64,000 bases of DNA. Origin: Streptomyces xanthophaeus (GTDB taxonomy: Bacteria > Actinomycetota > Actinomycetes > Streptomycetales > Streptomycetaceae). The position numbers and the translations under genes are program-made. The notes beneath the pieces are model-generated. The model saw only the letters and a program-made list of their open reading frames with translations. It was not told where the DNA came from and made no database searches. Within the stretch, counting starts at the first letter, position 1. Each line of letters opens with the position of its first letter. The stretch spans positions 434,001 through 498,000 of the forward strand of contig NZ_CP076543.1 of NCBI RefSeq assembly GCF_030440515.1, in the 5' to 3' direction. Below, in pieces: positions 17,096-25,692 of this stretch.

Positions 17096-18589
17096 GTGAA
17101 AATCCTCCCCGAGATTTCTCGTACGCTGAGCGAATACCTCCTCATCCCGGGCCTGACCACAGAAGACTGCACGCCGGACCATGTGGATCTCGGGGCGCCG
17201 CTGGTGCGTCACCGGGTCGGCGAGGAGCCGGCCATTCGGGTCGCCACGCCCATGGTGAGTGCCATCATGCAGGCGGTGTCGTCACCGTCGCTGGCGGTGG
17301 CGCTGGCGCAGGTCGGCGGGTTGTCGTTCATCCACCAGAATCAGCAGATCGAGGACCAGGCCGCGGACGTGCTGGTGGTGAAGCGGCACAAGGCCGGCTT
17401 CCGGACCAGCGAGATCACCGTGGCGCCGCAGACGCCTCTCGGTGAGGTCGCCCGGCAGCTGTCCGAGGCCGAGCAGGGCGTGGCGGTGGTCACGCAGAGC
17501 GGGGACGCGGACGGCGAGTTCCTGGGGGTCATCAGCCTCGACGACTTCCATGTGGAGCGTCACGGGGCTTCCGAGACCGCAGGCAACCGGATGCGGGGCC
17601 GCGCCGGCCTGGTCACCGCGCCGGCCTCGGTCTCCCTGTCCGAGGCGAACGAACTGATCTGGCAGCACCACTTGGACGTTCTGCCGGTGCTGGAGGACGG
17701 CCGGGTCGTCTCCTTGGTCCTCAAGAAGGACTATCAGGCCCACAAGACGTATCACCGCGCGACGGTGGACAGCGGAAAGCGCCTGCGGGTGGGTGCCGGT
17801 ATCAATTCCCGTGACTTCAAGGACCGCATTCCCGCCCTGCTGGAGGCCGGCGCGGACGTGCTGTGTCTGGACTCCTCCGACGGCTATTCCGTATACCAGG
17901 CGAGGACCCTCGAATTCGCCCGGGAGACGTACGGGGATGACGCTTTCGTCGGCGCGGGGAACGTCGTCGACGGCAGGGCCTTCCGCTACCTGGCCGATGC
18001 GGGCGCGGCGTTCGTGAAGGTCGGGATCGGCGGCGGAGCCATCTGCACCACCCGGGCGCAGAAGGGCATCGGCCGCGGGCAGGCCTCCGCGCTGCTCGAT
18101 GTGGTCCAGGCGCGCGACGCCTACGCCCAGGAAACCGGTGTGTACGTGCCGCTGTGCTGCGACGGCGGCCTGCTCAACGACTCACACATGGCGATAGCGC
18201 TGGCGATGGGGGCGGACTTCATCATGCTCGGCCGCTACTTCGCCCGGCTCGACGAAAGCCCGTCGCGGAAACTGCAGATCGGCGACCAGTGGTACAAGGA
18301 GTACTGGGGTGAGGGATCGCGGCGCGCCCAGAACGCCGCCCGGTACGGCCAGCGCGGCCGGATGGTCTTCGAGGAGGGTGTCGACGGCTACGTGCCCTAC
18401 GCCGGCAGCCTGTACGACAACGTGGAGCGGACCCGGACGAAGCTCACCTCGACGATGATCAGCTGCGGGTCGACCAACCTGCGGGACTTCCACCGCGATG
18501 CGCTGCTCGTACCGGTGTCCGCGGAGTCGTTCAAGCAGACAGGCGCTGAGGTGCAGCTGCGCCGGCCCACCGTCGACCCCGGAGAGTGA
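17096..18589 (+). CDS. IMP dehydrogenase-like enzyme with CBS pair (divergent clade)
   Basis: A 497-aa protein from GTG 17096 (GGAG 5 nt upstream). It keeps the IMPDH/GMPR barrel: VATPMVSAIMQAVSSP, the Bateman (CBS) region at about 95-215, DVLCLDSSDGYS, and GIGGGAICTTRAQKGIGRGQ, whose Cys317 is the nucleophile. DGGLLNDSHMAIALAMGADFIMLG and EEGVDGYVPYAGSL complete the core. The wording (Gly-Gly-Ala in place of Gly-Pro-Ser, Arg417-Tyr418 flap, long Cys/Ser/Thr tail) resembles the IMPDH type I recall from Firmicutes and protists more than usual actinobacterial GuaB. It likely makes XMP from IMP; a GMP reductase activity is less likely. A role as an inhibitor-resistant second copy is speculative. 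Confidence 0.88.
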   Translation: MKILPEISRTLSEYLLIPGLTTEDCTPDHVDLGAPLVRHRVGEEPAIRVATPMVSAIMQAVSSPSLAVALAQVGGLSFIHQNQQIEDQAADVLVVKRHKAGFRTSEITVAPQTPLGEVARQLSEAEQGVAVVTQSGDADGEFLGVISLDDFHVERHGASETAGNRMRGRAGLVTAPASVSLSEANELIWQHHLDVLPVLEDGRVVSLVLKKDYQAHKTYHRATVDSGKRLRVGAGINSRDFKDRIPALLEAGADVLCLDSSDGYSVYQARTLEFARETYGDDAFVGAGNVVDGRAFRYLADAGAAFVKVGIGGGAICTTRAQKGIGRGQASALLDVVQARDAYAQETGVYVPLCCDGGLLNDSHMAIALAMGADFIMLGRYFARLDESPSRKLQIGDQWYKEYWGEGSRRAQNAARYGQRGRMVFEEGVDGYVPYAGSLYDNVERTRTKLTSTMISCGSTNLRDFHRDALLVPVSAESFKQTGAEVQLRRPTVDPGE

Positions 18590-18596
18590 TCCGACC

Positions 18597-18623
18597 GGCC
18601 CGGGGCCGAAGCGGCCCCGGGCC
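18597..18623. terminator. Bidirectional terminator hairpin
   Basis: A 12-bp perfect GC stem (18597-18608 with 18612-18623) and a 3-nt loop, 7 bp after the IMPDH-like stop, before the convergent 165-aa membrane protein gene. Confidence 0.75.
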
Positions 18624-18707
18624 CAGTGGCCGTGTGTCGGATCCCCACGTCGCACAAGACATGATCACGAACGAACAGGATCCGTTGTCAACAGGCCTGG
18701 AGACGGC

Positions 18708-19205
18708 CTAGCGCGGGGCGGAGCTCGGCGGCGGCGAGGACGTGACGATGACTCCCCGCGCGGCGGACGGGCTCGCCGACGGGGGCTGCGAGCCCGATGC
18801 CCTGGGTGAGACCGGGACCGACGGGCTCACCGATCCGGTGGGGGGCGTGGACACGGACGGGGTCGGGCGCCCGGATCCGGAGGGGCGGGGGGCGGGTGAC
18901 GTCGGGTCCTGCGGGGAGGGGCCGGGCGTCGTGATCCGCGGCGGGTTGGCCGGCAGTCCCGGGCCCGGCGACGGATCCGGGGCGAGCAGCAGGTAGCCGA
19001 TCCCGGCCGCCGCGGCCGCCGCCAGGCCCGCCAGCGGCAGCGCGAACCGTCGCAGCCCGGCCATCGGCAGACGTCCCGGGTGCGCCCCCGGCGGCTCCGC
19101 GGGCCGCAGCCGGCGGACGTCGATGCTGTCCGCGCGCGCGTCGAGGGCCTGCCGCAGCCGGCGCTCGACGGGGCGCTCGGTGAGGCGTTCGCCGTCACGC
19201 GTCAT
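18708..19205 (-). CDS. Single-pass membrane protein next to ECF sigma gene, possible anti-sigma-like protein
   Basis: A 165-aa protein. The N-terminal 45 residues are charged and cytoplasmic (RLRQALDARADSIDVRRLRP), then one helix, FALPLAGLAAAAAAGIGYLLL (about 55-75), then a Pro/Ser/Thr-rich extracytoplasmic tail. Its ATG overlaps the sigma factor stop (ATGA, 19202-19205), so expression is coupled. The layout (short cytoplasmic part, one helix, outside tail) fits an anti-sigma or sigma-partner protein, but no zinc-binding ZAS motif is visible. I do not recognise a named family. Confidence 0.8.
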   Translation of the reverse strand: MTRDGERLTERPVERRLRQALDARADSIDVRRLRPAEPPGAHPGRLPMAGLRRFALPLAGLAAAAAAGIGYLLLAPDPSPGPGLPANPPRITTPGPSPQDPTSPAPRPSGSGRPTPSVSTPPTGSVSPSVPVSPRASGSQPPSASPSAARGVIVTSSPPPSSAPR

Positions 19206-19876
19206 ATCCGTCCCTCCAGAATCCGTTCCAGGGCGTCCAGGCCGCGGCTCGCGTTGGACTTCACCGCTCCGCGGCTGATCCCGAGGGTGGCCGCGATCTC
19301 CGCCTCGCTGAGATCGGCCCAGTACCGCAGCACCAGCACCTGGCGGCGGCGCGGCGTGAGCCGGCCGAGCGCGGCGAGCACCTCGCGGTGTGCCTCGTCC
19401 AGGACCACGTGGTCCTCGGCGGACGGTATGTCGGCCGCCGCCGGCGGGGTCCAGGCCCGGACGGTACGCCGGCGGCGCAGGACCGAGCGCGAGGTGTTGA
19501 CCACCGCGGTACGCAGGTAGCCCAGCGCGTTGTCGACCTCGGTGATGTGCTCCCCGTGCCGCCGGTAGAGGGCGGTGAAGGCGTCCTGGACCACGTCCTC
19601 GGCGGTGGCCAGGTCGTCGACGAGCAGCACCGCGAGCCGGACCATCCGCAGCCGGTGCGCGTGGTAGAGCTCGCTGACGGTGGGCGGCCGCTGGTCGCCG
19701 TGGGCCGTGGGGTCGTACGGGGACCAGGAGCCGTACGGGGATCCGTGCGAGGAGCCGTACGGCCGCGGGGAGACCGGCGGGGCGGAACGCTCCCCGCGCA
19801 GCAACGGCCAAAGGCCCCGCCACGCCCGGCCGAAGCCGGGCATGAGGGGGCCGACGGGTGATGCGAGTCGGAGCAC
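19202..19876 (-). CDS. SigE-family ECF RNA polymerase sigma factor
   Basis: A 224-aa sigma factor from GTG 19876 (GAGGA 5 nt upstream, inside the end of the gene before it); an ATG at 19843 is an alternative. Region 2: LYHAHRLRMVRLAVLLVDDLATAEDVVQDAFTALYRR. Region 4: LTPRRRQVLVLRYWADLSEAEIAATLGISRGAVKSNASRGLDAL. The N-terminal extension contains a Tyr/Gly/Ser/Pro-rich segment. It sits between a LAHTG surface-protein gene and a membrane-protein gene with tight spacing, so it probably senses an envelope condition and controls its own operon or surface proteins. Confidence 0.93.
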   Translation of the reverse strand: MLRLASPVGPLMPGFGRAWRGLWPLLRGERSAPPVSPRPYGSSHGSPYGSWSPYDPTAHGDQRPPTVSELYHAHRLRMVRLAVLLVDDLATAEDVVQDAFTALYRRHGEHITEVDNALGYLRTAVVNTSRSVLRRRRTVRAWTPPAAADIPSAEDHVVLDEAHREVLAALGRLTPRRRQVLVLRYWADLSEAEIAATLGISRGAVKSNASRGLDALERILEGRI

Positions 19877-19884
19877 GGGATTCC

Positions 19885-20334
19885 TCAGCTGTTCGCGCGG
19901 CGCCGTACGGCGTACAGGGCTCCCGCGCCGGCGAGGACCAGGCCCGTGGCCCCCGCCCCCATGGCGATGGTCGTCGCCGAGGAGCCAGTATGCGCGAGCT
20001 CCGCCGCACCGGGTGCGGCGGCGGGCTCGGAGGGCGACGCGCTGGGCCTGGTGCTCGAACCCGGGGCCGGCGAGACGACGCCGGGGCCCGCGCTCGGAGA
20101 CGCGCTGGGGGCTGCGCTCGGGGACGCGCTCGGCGGGGTGCTCACCGACGGGGAGGGCTTGGGCCCGCCCGCCGTGGGCGAGGCGCCGGCGGGCACGCTG
20201 ACCGACGGGGAGGGCGTGGCCGAGCTGCCGCCCGCGGCGAAGGCGGGACCGGCGAGGGCGACGGCCACTGCGGCGGCGGCAGCGGTGAAGGCCGTCCGGC
20301 GGAAGGCCAGGGGGACACGCTTCAGGTTCTTCAC
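19885..20334 (-). CDS. LAXTG-anchored surface protein (class E sortase substrate)
   Basis: A 149-aa protein from GTG 20334 with GGAGAA upstream. A signal peptide (AFTAAAAAVAVALAGPAFA, cleaved near residue 33) is followed by about 75 residues of Pro/Ser/Ala/Thr-rich low complexity. A cell-wall sorting signal closes it: LAHTG at 113-117, a hydrophobic helix and the basic tail AVRRRANS. LAXTG is the motif used by class E sortases in Streptomyces. The middle has no recognisable domain, so it may be a spacer or stalk protein. It is the first gene of the operon with the ECF sigma factor. Confidence 0.85.
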   Translation of the reverse strand: MKNLKRVPLAFRRTAFTAAAAAVAVALAGPAFAAGGSSATPSPSVSVPAGASPTAGGPKPSPSVSTPPSASPSAAPSASPSAGPGVVSPAPGSSTRPSASPSEPAAAPGAAELAHTGSSATTIAMGAGATGLVLAGAGALYAVRRRANS

Positions 20335-20377
20335 GGTGGTTCTCCACGGTCGGGTCGAGGACGCGGGACTGCGCCCT

Positions 20378-21907
20378 TCACCCCCGCACGACGCGCGACC
20401 CCCGGGGAGGTTGCCGCCGTTCCGGAAAAACTTTCCGGCCGGTGTCCGGGAGCCCGCCGACGACACTGCCCAGGGCCGTGGCGAGGGTGGCGATGCCCTC
20501 CTCGATCTCTCCGGCCGAGCCGGCCGCGTAGCCGAGGATCAGGCCTGGCGGGCCGGGCCTGACGCGGTGCCAGGACAGCGGATGGGCCTTGACCCCCAGG
20601 GCCAGGGCCGCCGAGGCCAGTGCCGTGTCGTCGAAGCCGGCGCCGTCGAAGGTGACCATCAGGTGCAGCCCGGCCGCCGCGCCGTGCACCCGGGCGCCCG
20701 GCAGCTGCTCGGCGACGGCCCGCAGCATGGCGTCGCGGCGGCGGCGGTGGCGGCGCCGCACGTAGCGCAGGTGCCGTTCCAGTTCGCCCGAGTCCATCAG
20801 CCGGGCGAGGACCAGCTGGGCGAGGACCGGATTGCCGAGGTCGGCGTAGCGCTTGGCGGCGGTCACGGCGTCGCGCAGGCGCGGCGGGACCAGCAGCCAG
20901 CCCAGGCGCAGGGCGGGGGCGAGGAGCTTGGACACGCTGCCGGCGTAGCAGACCGCCTCGGGCAGCAGGGCGCGCAGGGCGGGGACGGGGGCCCGGTCGT
21001 AGCGGTGCTCGGCGTCGTAGTCGTCCTCGATGACCAGTCCCCCGGCGGCCGCCCAGCCGAGCAGCTCGCGTCGGCGCTCGCCGTCGAGGACGACCCCGGT
21101 CGGGAACTGGTGCGCCGGTGTGAGCAGGACGGCACCGGCTCCGCTCGCCCGCAGCGCGGCCACGTCCAGCCCGGCCTCGTCCACCCGTACGGGGACCGGC
21201 TCCAGCCGCCCGTACTCCAGTTGCTGCCGGGCGCCCAGCGAGCCCGGGTCCTCCACCGCGATCCGGTGGACGCCTTCCTCCCGCAGGACGTACGCCAGCA
21301 GCGCGAGCGCCTGGGCGACGCCCGCGACGACGACCACCTCGTCGGGGTCGGCCCGGATCCCCCGGTTCCGGGCCAGCCAGCCGACGACCGCCTCGCGCAG
21401 TGCGGGCGCGCCCTGGGGGTTGCCGTAGCCGAAGTCGGCCGGGGTGAGCGAGGCGAGGACCCGGCGCTCGGCCTGCAGCCAGGCCGTACGCGGGAACGCG
21501 GTGAGGTCGGGGACCCCGGGCGAGAGGTCGATCCGGCACGGCACGGCCCGCAGGGCGTCGACCGGTCCGCCGCGTTCCGGTGGGCGGGAGGCGGTGGCCA
21601 CCGGTGGCGGCGCGGCGACGACCACGGTGCCGCCCCGGCCCCGGCCGCTGACCTGGCCGGTCTCGGCGAGGCGCTGGTAGGCCTCGGTGACGAGCCCCCG
21701 GGAGACCCGCAGTTCGGCGGCGAGGACACGGCTGGCCGGGAGCCGGGAGCCGACCGGGAGGGTGCCGTCGGCGATGGCTGCGCGGAGCCGGCCCGCCAGC
21801 CATTCGGTGCGGCCGCCCGGTGGGGCCTGGCCGACGTCGAGCTGGAGGAAGTCCGAGCCGCTCGGACTTTTGGACCCCTCGGTAGCACCTTCATTGGACC
21901 TGCTCAT
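20378..21907 (-). CDS. MocR/PdxR-type GntR regulator with aminotransferase domain
   Basis: A 509-aa fusion protein. The N-terminal GntR winged helix covers about 30-100 (WLAGRLRAAIADGTLPVG, SRLPASRVLAAELRVSRGLVTEAYQRL). A class I/II aminotransferase-fold domain follows: YGNPQGAPALREAVVGWL, VVVVAGVAQALALLAYVL, VIEDDYDAEHRYDR, and AGSVSKLLAPALRLGW with the PLP-binding Lys. These regulators use PLP or an aldimine as effector. It is divergent from the EamA exporter with only 28 bp between start codons, so it probably controls that gene. The start ATG 21907 has CACAAT 6 nt upstream, suggesting a leaderless mRNA. Confidence 0.93.
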   Translation of the reverse strand: MSRSNEGATEGSKSPSGSDFLQLDVGQAPPGGRTEWLAGRLRAAIADGTLPVGSRLPASRVLAAELRVSRGLVTEAYQRLAETGQVSGRGRGGTVVVAAPPPVATASRPPERGGPVDALRAVPCRIDLSPGVPDLTAFPRTAWLQAERRVLASLTPADFGYGNPQGAPALREAVVGWLARNRGIRADPDEVVVVAGVAQALALLAYVLREEGVHRIAVEDPGSLGARQQLEYGRLEPVPVRVDEAGLDVAALRASGAGAVLLTPAHQFPTGVVLDGERRRELLGWAAAGGLVIEDDYDAEHRYDRAPVPALRALLPEAVCYAGSVSKLLAPALRLGWLLVPPRLRDAVTAAKRYADLGNPVLAQLVLARLMDSGELERHLRYVRRRHRRRRDAMLRAVAEQLPGARVHGAAAGLHLMVTFDGAGFDDTALASAALALGVKAHPLSWHRVRPGPPGLILGYAAGSAGEIEEGIATLATALGSVVGGLPDTGRKVFPERRQPPRGSRVVRG

Positions 21908-21935
21908 GGGGCCATTGTGCGGCCACGCTGGCTCC

Positions 21936-22943
21936 ATGCAGACACAACCCGCCTCCACCCCCTCGCCCGCCTCGACCGCCGCACCCGCCGCACCCGCCAC
22001 GTCCGCCACGTCCGCCTCCGACTCTGCCTCCGCCGCTTCTGCCGGCTCCACCGCGTTCCGTGACCTGCTCCCGGGGATCGCGGGGATGGCTCTGGTCGGC
22101 AGCAGCGTCACGGTCTCGCGGGCGCTCGTCGACGCCCCGCTGTTCACCACCCAGGCCCTCCGGTACGCGGCCGCCGCGCTGCTGCTGTTCGGGCTGGCCC
22201 GGGCCGCCCGGGTGACGATCCAGCGGCCGCAGGGCCGGGAGTGGCTGTGGCTGGCCGGGATCGCGGCGACCGGACTGGTGCTGTTCAACGTGGCCGTGGT
22301 CCGCGGGGTCGCACACGCCGAACCGGCCGTCATCGCCGTCGCGGTGGCCTCCGTACCGATCCTGCTGGGTCTGCTCGGCCCCTTCCTGGAAGGGCGGCGG
22401 CCCAGCCGTCGGGTGCTGCTGGCGGCTCCGGTGGTGGTCGCGGGGGCGGTCCTGGTCGAGGGGACGGGCCGGACGGACGCCGCGGGGGTGGCCTGGGCGG
22501 CGCTCGCGCTGGGCTGCGAGGCCGCCTTCACCCTGCTCGCGGTGCCGGTGCTGCGCCGGCACGGGGCGTGGGGGGTGTCCGTGCACGCGGTATGGCTGGG
22601 CGCGCTGATGCTGGCGGGCCTCGCCGTCGCCTTCGAGAGCCCGGCCGAACTGTCGTCGCTGGGGCGGTCCCAGTGGGCGGCCGCCGGCTACCTCGCCGTC
22701 ATGGTGACGGCGGTGGCCTTCCTGCTCTGGTACCGCACGGTGGCCGCCGTGGGCACCGGCCGCGCCGGCCTGCTGGCCGGGATCGCGCCCCTGGCCGCTG
22801 CCGGCGCGGGTGTCCTCACGGGCAGTGGGGTCCCGGGCCCGGCGGTGTGGCTGGGCCTGCTGGTGGTGATCGCAGGGCTGGCGGCGGGCTTGCGTCCGGA
22901 CCGTGCCCCTCGGGAGGGTGCACGGGCGACTCTGCGAAAGTGA
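21936..22943 (+). CDS. EamA/DMT family exporter
   Basis: A 335-aa membrane protein with ten helices in two EamA repeats. A low-complexity Ala/Ser/Thr N-terminal tail (about 40 residues) precedes GIAGMALVGSSVTVSRAL. Repeat features are ALRYAAAALLLFGLARAAR, GLVLFNVAVVRGVAHAEPAVIAVAVASVPILLGLLGPFLEG and a second copy ending in LLAGIAPLAAAGAG. It is typical of amino-acid or metabolite exporters controlled by MocR regulators. The start codon follows the hexamer CACGCT after 6 nt, and no Shine-Dalgarno is seen, so a leaderless transcript is likely. Confidence 0.92.
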   Translation: MQTQPASTPSPASTAAPAAPATSATSASDSASAASAGSTAFRDLLPGIAGMALVGSSVTVSRALVDAPLFTTQALRYAAAALLLFGLARAARVTIQRPQGREWLWLAGIAATGLVLFNVAVVRGVAHAEPAVIAVAVASVPILLGLLGPFLEGRRPSRRVLLAAPVVVAGAVLVEGTGRTDAAGVAWAALALGCEAAFTLLAVPVLRRHGAWGVSVHAVWLGALMLAGLAVAFESPAELSSLGRSQWAAAGYLAVMVTAVAFLLWYRTVAAVGTGRAGLLAGIAPLAAAGAGVLTGSGVPGPAVWLGLLVVIAGLAAGLRPDRAPREGARATLRK

Positions 22944-23063
22944 AGTCTGCGGTCAGCCGCTCCAGCTCGCGTACCGCGGCGCGCCGAACGGCCGCCGCTC
23001 GCCCGGGGCAGCGGCACACTCACCGACCCGACCCGACCCGATCCGCCCCGATCCGACGGCACC

Positions 23064-23693
23064 TCACACGTTCCGGCGCGCGTAGCAGAAGAGGTGCTCC
23101 TCCGGGCCCGCCCGGTCGTCGGCGGGCTGGAAGTACGCGGTGTGGTGGTGCAGCACCTCCAGGCCCAGGCCGGCGAGTCTGTCCAGGTGGTCCGCCGTGG
23201 AGAGGCTGCTGACGGTGACCTCGTGGCCCATCCACTCGATGTCCAGGCCCCGGATGTCCCCCGGCACCGTGGCCATCACGAAGTACCCGCCCGGCGCGAC
23301 CCAGGACGCCATGCGGTCCAGCGCACCCGCGACCTCCGGCTGGTCCATCACCAGCAGCGGGAAGAAGGAGCACACCGCGTCGAAGCCGGCCCGCTCGGGC
23401 GTGTACGTCCGTACGTCGGCCTGCTCGAAGCGGGCCTGCGGGACTCTCGCACGGGCCAGTTCGACCATGGCCGCCGAGACGTCGATGCCGGTGACGGCGC
23501 AGCCGGCCCGGACCAGCATCTCGGCGGTGGGCCGCCCGGTGCCGCTGCCCACGTCCAACACCCTTGCTCCGGAGGGCAGTCGGGCGGCGAGCCAGTCCAG
23601 GGCCGCCAGTTGGCCGGGAACCCGCCCGAAGACCTCCTCGTAGCGCTCCCCCAGATCGTCGAACACCTCTGCCGCCGACTTGCGTTGACTCAT
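23064..23693 (-). CDS. Class I SAM-dependent methyltransferase
   Basis: A 209-aa protein with the Rossmann-like methyltransferase core: motif I VLDVGSGTGRPTAEML, motif II acidic AVTGIDVSAAMVELAR, then FEQADVRTYTPERAGFDAVCSFF and a post-core APGGYFVMATVPGD. The substrate cannot be inferred. The fold matches UbiE/small-molecule methyltransferases. It is divergent from the following Ser/Thr kinase gene; a short simple-repeat tract (GACCC-type) lies downstream of its stop. Confidence 0.9.
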   Translation of the reverse strand: MSQRKSAAEVFDDLGERYEEVFGRVPGQLAALDWLAARLPSGARVLDVGSGTGRPTAEMLVRAGCAVTGIDVSAAMVELARARVPQARFEQADVRTYTPERAGFDAVCSFFPLLVMDQPEVAGALDRMASWVAPGGYFVMATVPGDIRGLDIEWMGHEVTVSSLSTADHLDRLAGLGLEVLHHHTAYFQPADDRAGPEEHLFCYARRNV

Positions 23694-23796
23694 AGGGCCG
23701 CCCCTTCGCCTCGGAGCACCACCGTACCGGCGTGGTGCCGTGACCGGCGACGCTCCCCGTTAGGATCTGGGATAAATGATCATCAAGGGGGAGCCC

Positions 23797-25626
23797 ATGT
23801 CCAACACCGACGACGCCGTACTGAGACCGCTCGGTCCGGAGGATCCGCAGGAGATCGCCGGCTACCGGCTGCTCGCGAAGATCGGCGAAGGCGGTATGGG
23901 TTCCGTCTACCTCTCGCGGACCCGCGGGAACCAGCCGGTCGCCCTGAAGGTCATCCGCCGCGAGTTCGCCCAGGAGCAGGACTTCCGGGTCCGCTTCGAG
24001 CGCGAGGTGCAGGCGGCCCGCCGCGTGCAGGGCTACCACATCGTTCCGGTGCTCGACCACGACACCAGTGGTGAACAGCCGTGGCTGGCCACCGCGTTCG
24101 TGCCGGGTCTGGCGCTCGACGACGCCCTCGCCACCCACGGCCCGCTGCCGCTGCCCGCGGTGTTCCAGCTGATCGGCTGCACGGCGCAGGCCCTGCACTC
24201 CATCCACGCCGCCTCGGTGGTGCACCGCGACCTCAAGCCGAGCAACATCCTGCTCGGTTCGAACGGCCCGTGGGTGATCGACTTCGGTATCGCGCGGGCC
24301 ACCGACACCACCCAGCTGACGCGCAGCGGCGGGTTCATCGGGACGCCGCAGTACATGTCCCCCGAGCACGCGCTCGGCCGGACGGTCACCGCCGCGACCG
24401 ACGTCTTCGCGCTGGGTCTGATCGCGGCGGTCGTGGCCACCGGCCGCCACCCGTACGGCGACGGCGGGGGCCTCTCGATCGCCGCCGCGATAGCCAACAC
24501 CCCGCAGCAGGCGCCGGACCTGAGCGGCTACCCGGAGCCGCTGCGCCAGCTGTTGGAGCGCTGCCTGCACTCCGATGCCGCGCAGCGGCCCACCCCGGCC
24601 GAGCTCGCCGAGTGGTGCGGCCGGGCGGCGGGCCGGGAACTGCGTGACTTCGACGGCTGGCTGCCCGCGCCGCTGGCCGCGGAGATCGCCCGGCGCGAGC
24701 GGTCCGCGCAGGCACAGGCCCAGGCGCCGGCGCCGTCCCCGACGCACGTCCCGGCACCTGTGCACGCCCCGGCCCCGCCCGCCTACGCGCCCACCCAGGC
24801 GTCCGGGCCGGTCCCGCCGGCGTACGCACCGACGCCGGGCCCGGGCCCGGCGGGCGGCCCGCACCCGCCGCTGTACGGCGCGCCCACCGCCGCGCCGGCC
24901 TACGCCGCCCCGGCCTACGGTGCCCCGGCCTACGGTGCACCGGCAGCACCGCCCGCCCCCGCCCCGGCGGCGCGGCGCAACCGTGTGCCGCTGGTCGTCG
25001 GCGCGGGCGTCCTGGCCGTCGCCCTCGCCGCGGGCGGCACCTGGTACCTCACGCGCGAGGACGACAGCGGCGCGAAGCAGACCGCGGGCGACAGCAAGGA
25101 GAAGACGGCGGACGCCCCGAAGGACGCGGCGCCGGCGGCGCAGGCCGGCGGCTCGACACCCTCCGCCTCGTCCTCGTCCTCACCCAACGCCTCGCCCTCC
25201 GGACGCACCTACACCGCGGTGTTCAAGGACAAGCCGCTCAAGCTCCTGGCGCCCAGGGAGTTCGGCAAGGTCAACGACGTCGACCTCGACTTCCCCAAGG
25301 TGGCCACGAACGGAGAGGTCGGCTGGCAGGACCAGGAGCTGGCGATGGGCTACGACGGGGTCAAGAGTTCGACCTCGTTCGGCAAGAGCAAGGGTCCCAC
25401 CCCCGAACAGTGCGAGACCGGGGCCGCCACCGACCCCATTCCCAACCGGCTGCGGGAGGCGGACCTCACCGGCGCGGACAGCACCATCGTCCAGGGTGAC
25501 CTGTTGTGCACCGTCACGACCAAGGGCAACCTGGCCATGGTGAAGATCGTCAGCCTCGAGCCCTCGACCGACAAGAACTACACGGTTCCGACCTACATCA
25601 CCGAAGTGACCCTCTGGAAGCGGTAG
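23797..25626 (+). CDS. Membrane Ser/Thr protein kinase with extracytoplasmic sensor-like domain
   Basis: A 609-aa kinase from ATG 23797 (GGGGGAG upstream). The domain covers about residues 22-280: GEGGMGSVYLS (30-40), Lys51 in VALKVI, HRDLKPSN with Asp145, DFG 162-164, and the activation-loop end GTPQYMSPEH. A Pro/Ala/Tyr/Gln-rich linker with repeats of PAYGA/APAYA (about 300-390) leads to a membrane helix (397-417). The outside domain, about 190 residues, has two Cys (near CETG and LLCT) that could form a disulfide. No PASTA repeats. The signal is unknown. It resembles the kinase at 1.4-3.1 kb in layout but not in its outer domain. Confidence 0.93.
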   Translation: MSNTDDAVLRPLGPEDPQEIAGYRLLAKIGEGGMGSVYLSRTRGNQPVALKVIRREFAQEQDFRVRFEREVQAARRVQGYHIVPVLDHDTSGEQPWLATAFVPGLALDDALATHGPLPLPAVFQLIGCTAQALHSIHAASVVHRDLKPSNILLGSNGPWVIDFGIARATDTTQLTRSGGFIGTPQYMSPEHALGRTVTAATDVFALGLIAAVVATGRHPYGDGGGLSIAAAIANTPQQAPDLSGYPEPLRQLLERCLHSDAAQRPTPAELAEWCGRAAGRELRDFDGWLPAPLAAEIARRERSAQAQAQAPAPSPTHVPAPVHAPAPPAYAPTQASGPVPPAYAPTPGPGPAGGPHPPLYGAPTAAPAYAAPAYGAPAYGAPAAPPAPAPAARRNRVPLVVGAGVLAVALAAGGTWYLTREDDSGAKQTAGDSKEKTADAPKDAAPAAQAGGSTPSASSSSSPNASPSGRTYTAVFKDKPLKLLAPREFGKVNDVDLDFPKVATNGEVGWQDQELAMGYDGVKSSTSFGKSKGPTPEQCETGAATDPIPNRLREADLTGADSTIVQGDLLCTVTTKGNLAMVKIVSLEPSTDKNYTVPTYITEVTLWKR

Positions 25627-25692
25627 GCCCGGCCGTGGGCAGGGCGTGAGCCCGACGGGCCGGACCGGCTCACCTGCAGCGGCGTGTTCCCC

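Noticed and set aside
19946..22063. 705-aa plus-strand frame across MocR and LAHTG genes
   Set aside because: Antisense shadow; it spans two well-supported minus-strand genes and has no recognisable fold.
21908..22531. Upstream extension of MocR to 22531
   Set aside because: The added residues run antisense through the EamA gene; MSRSN at 21907 fits the family start.
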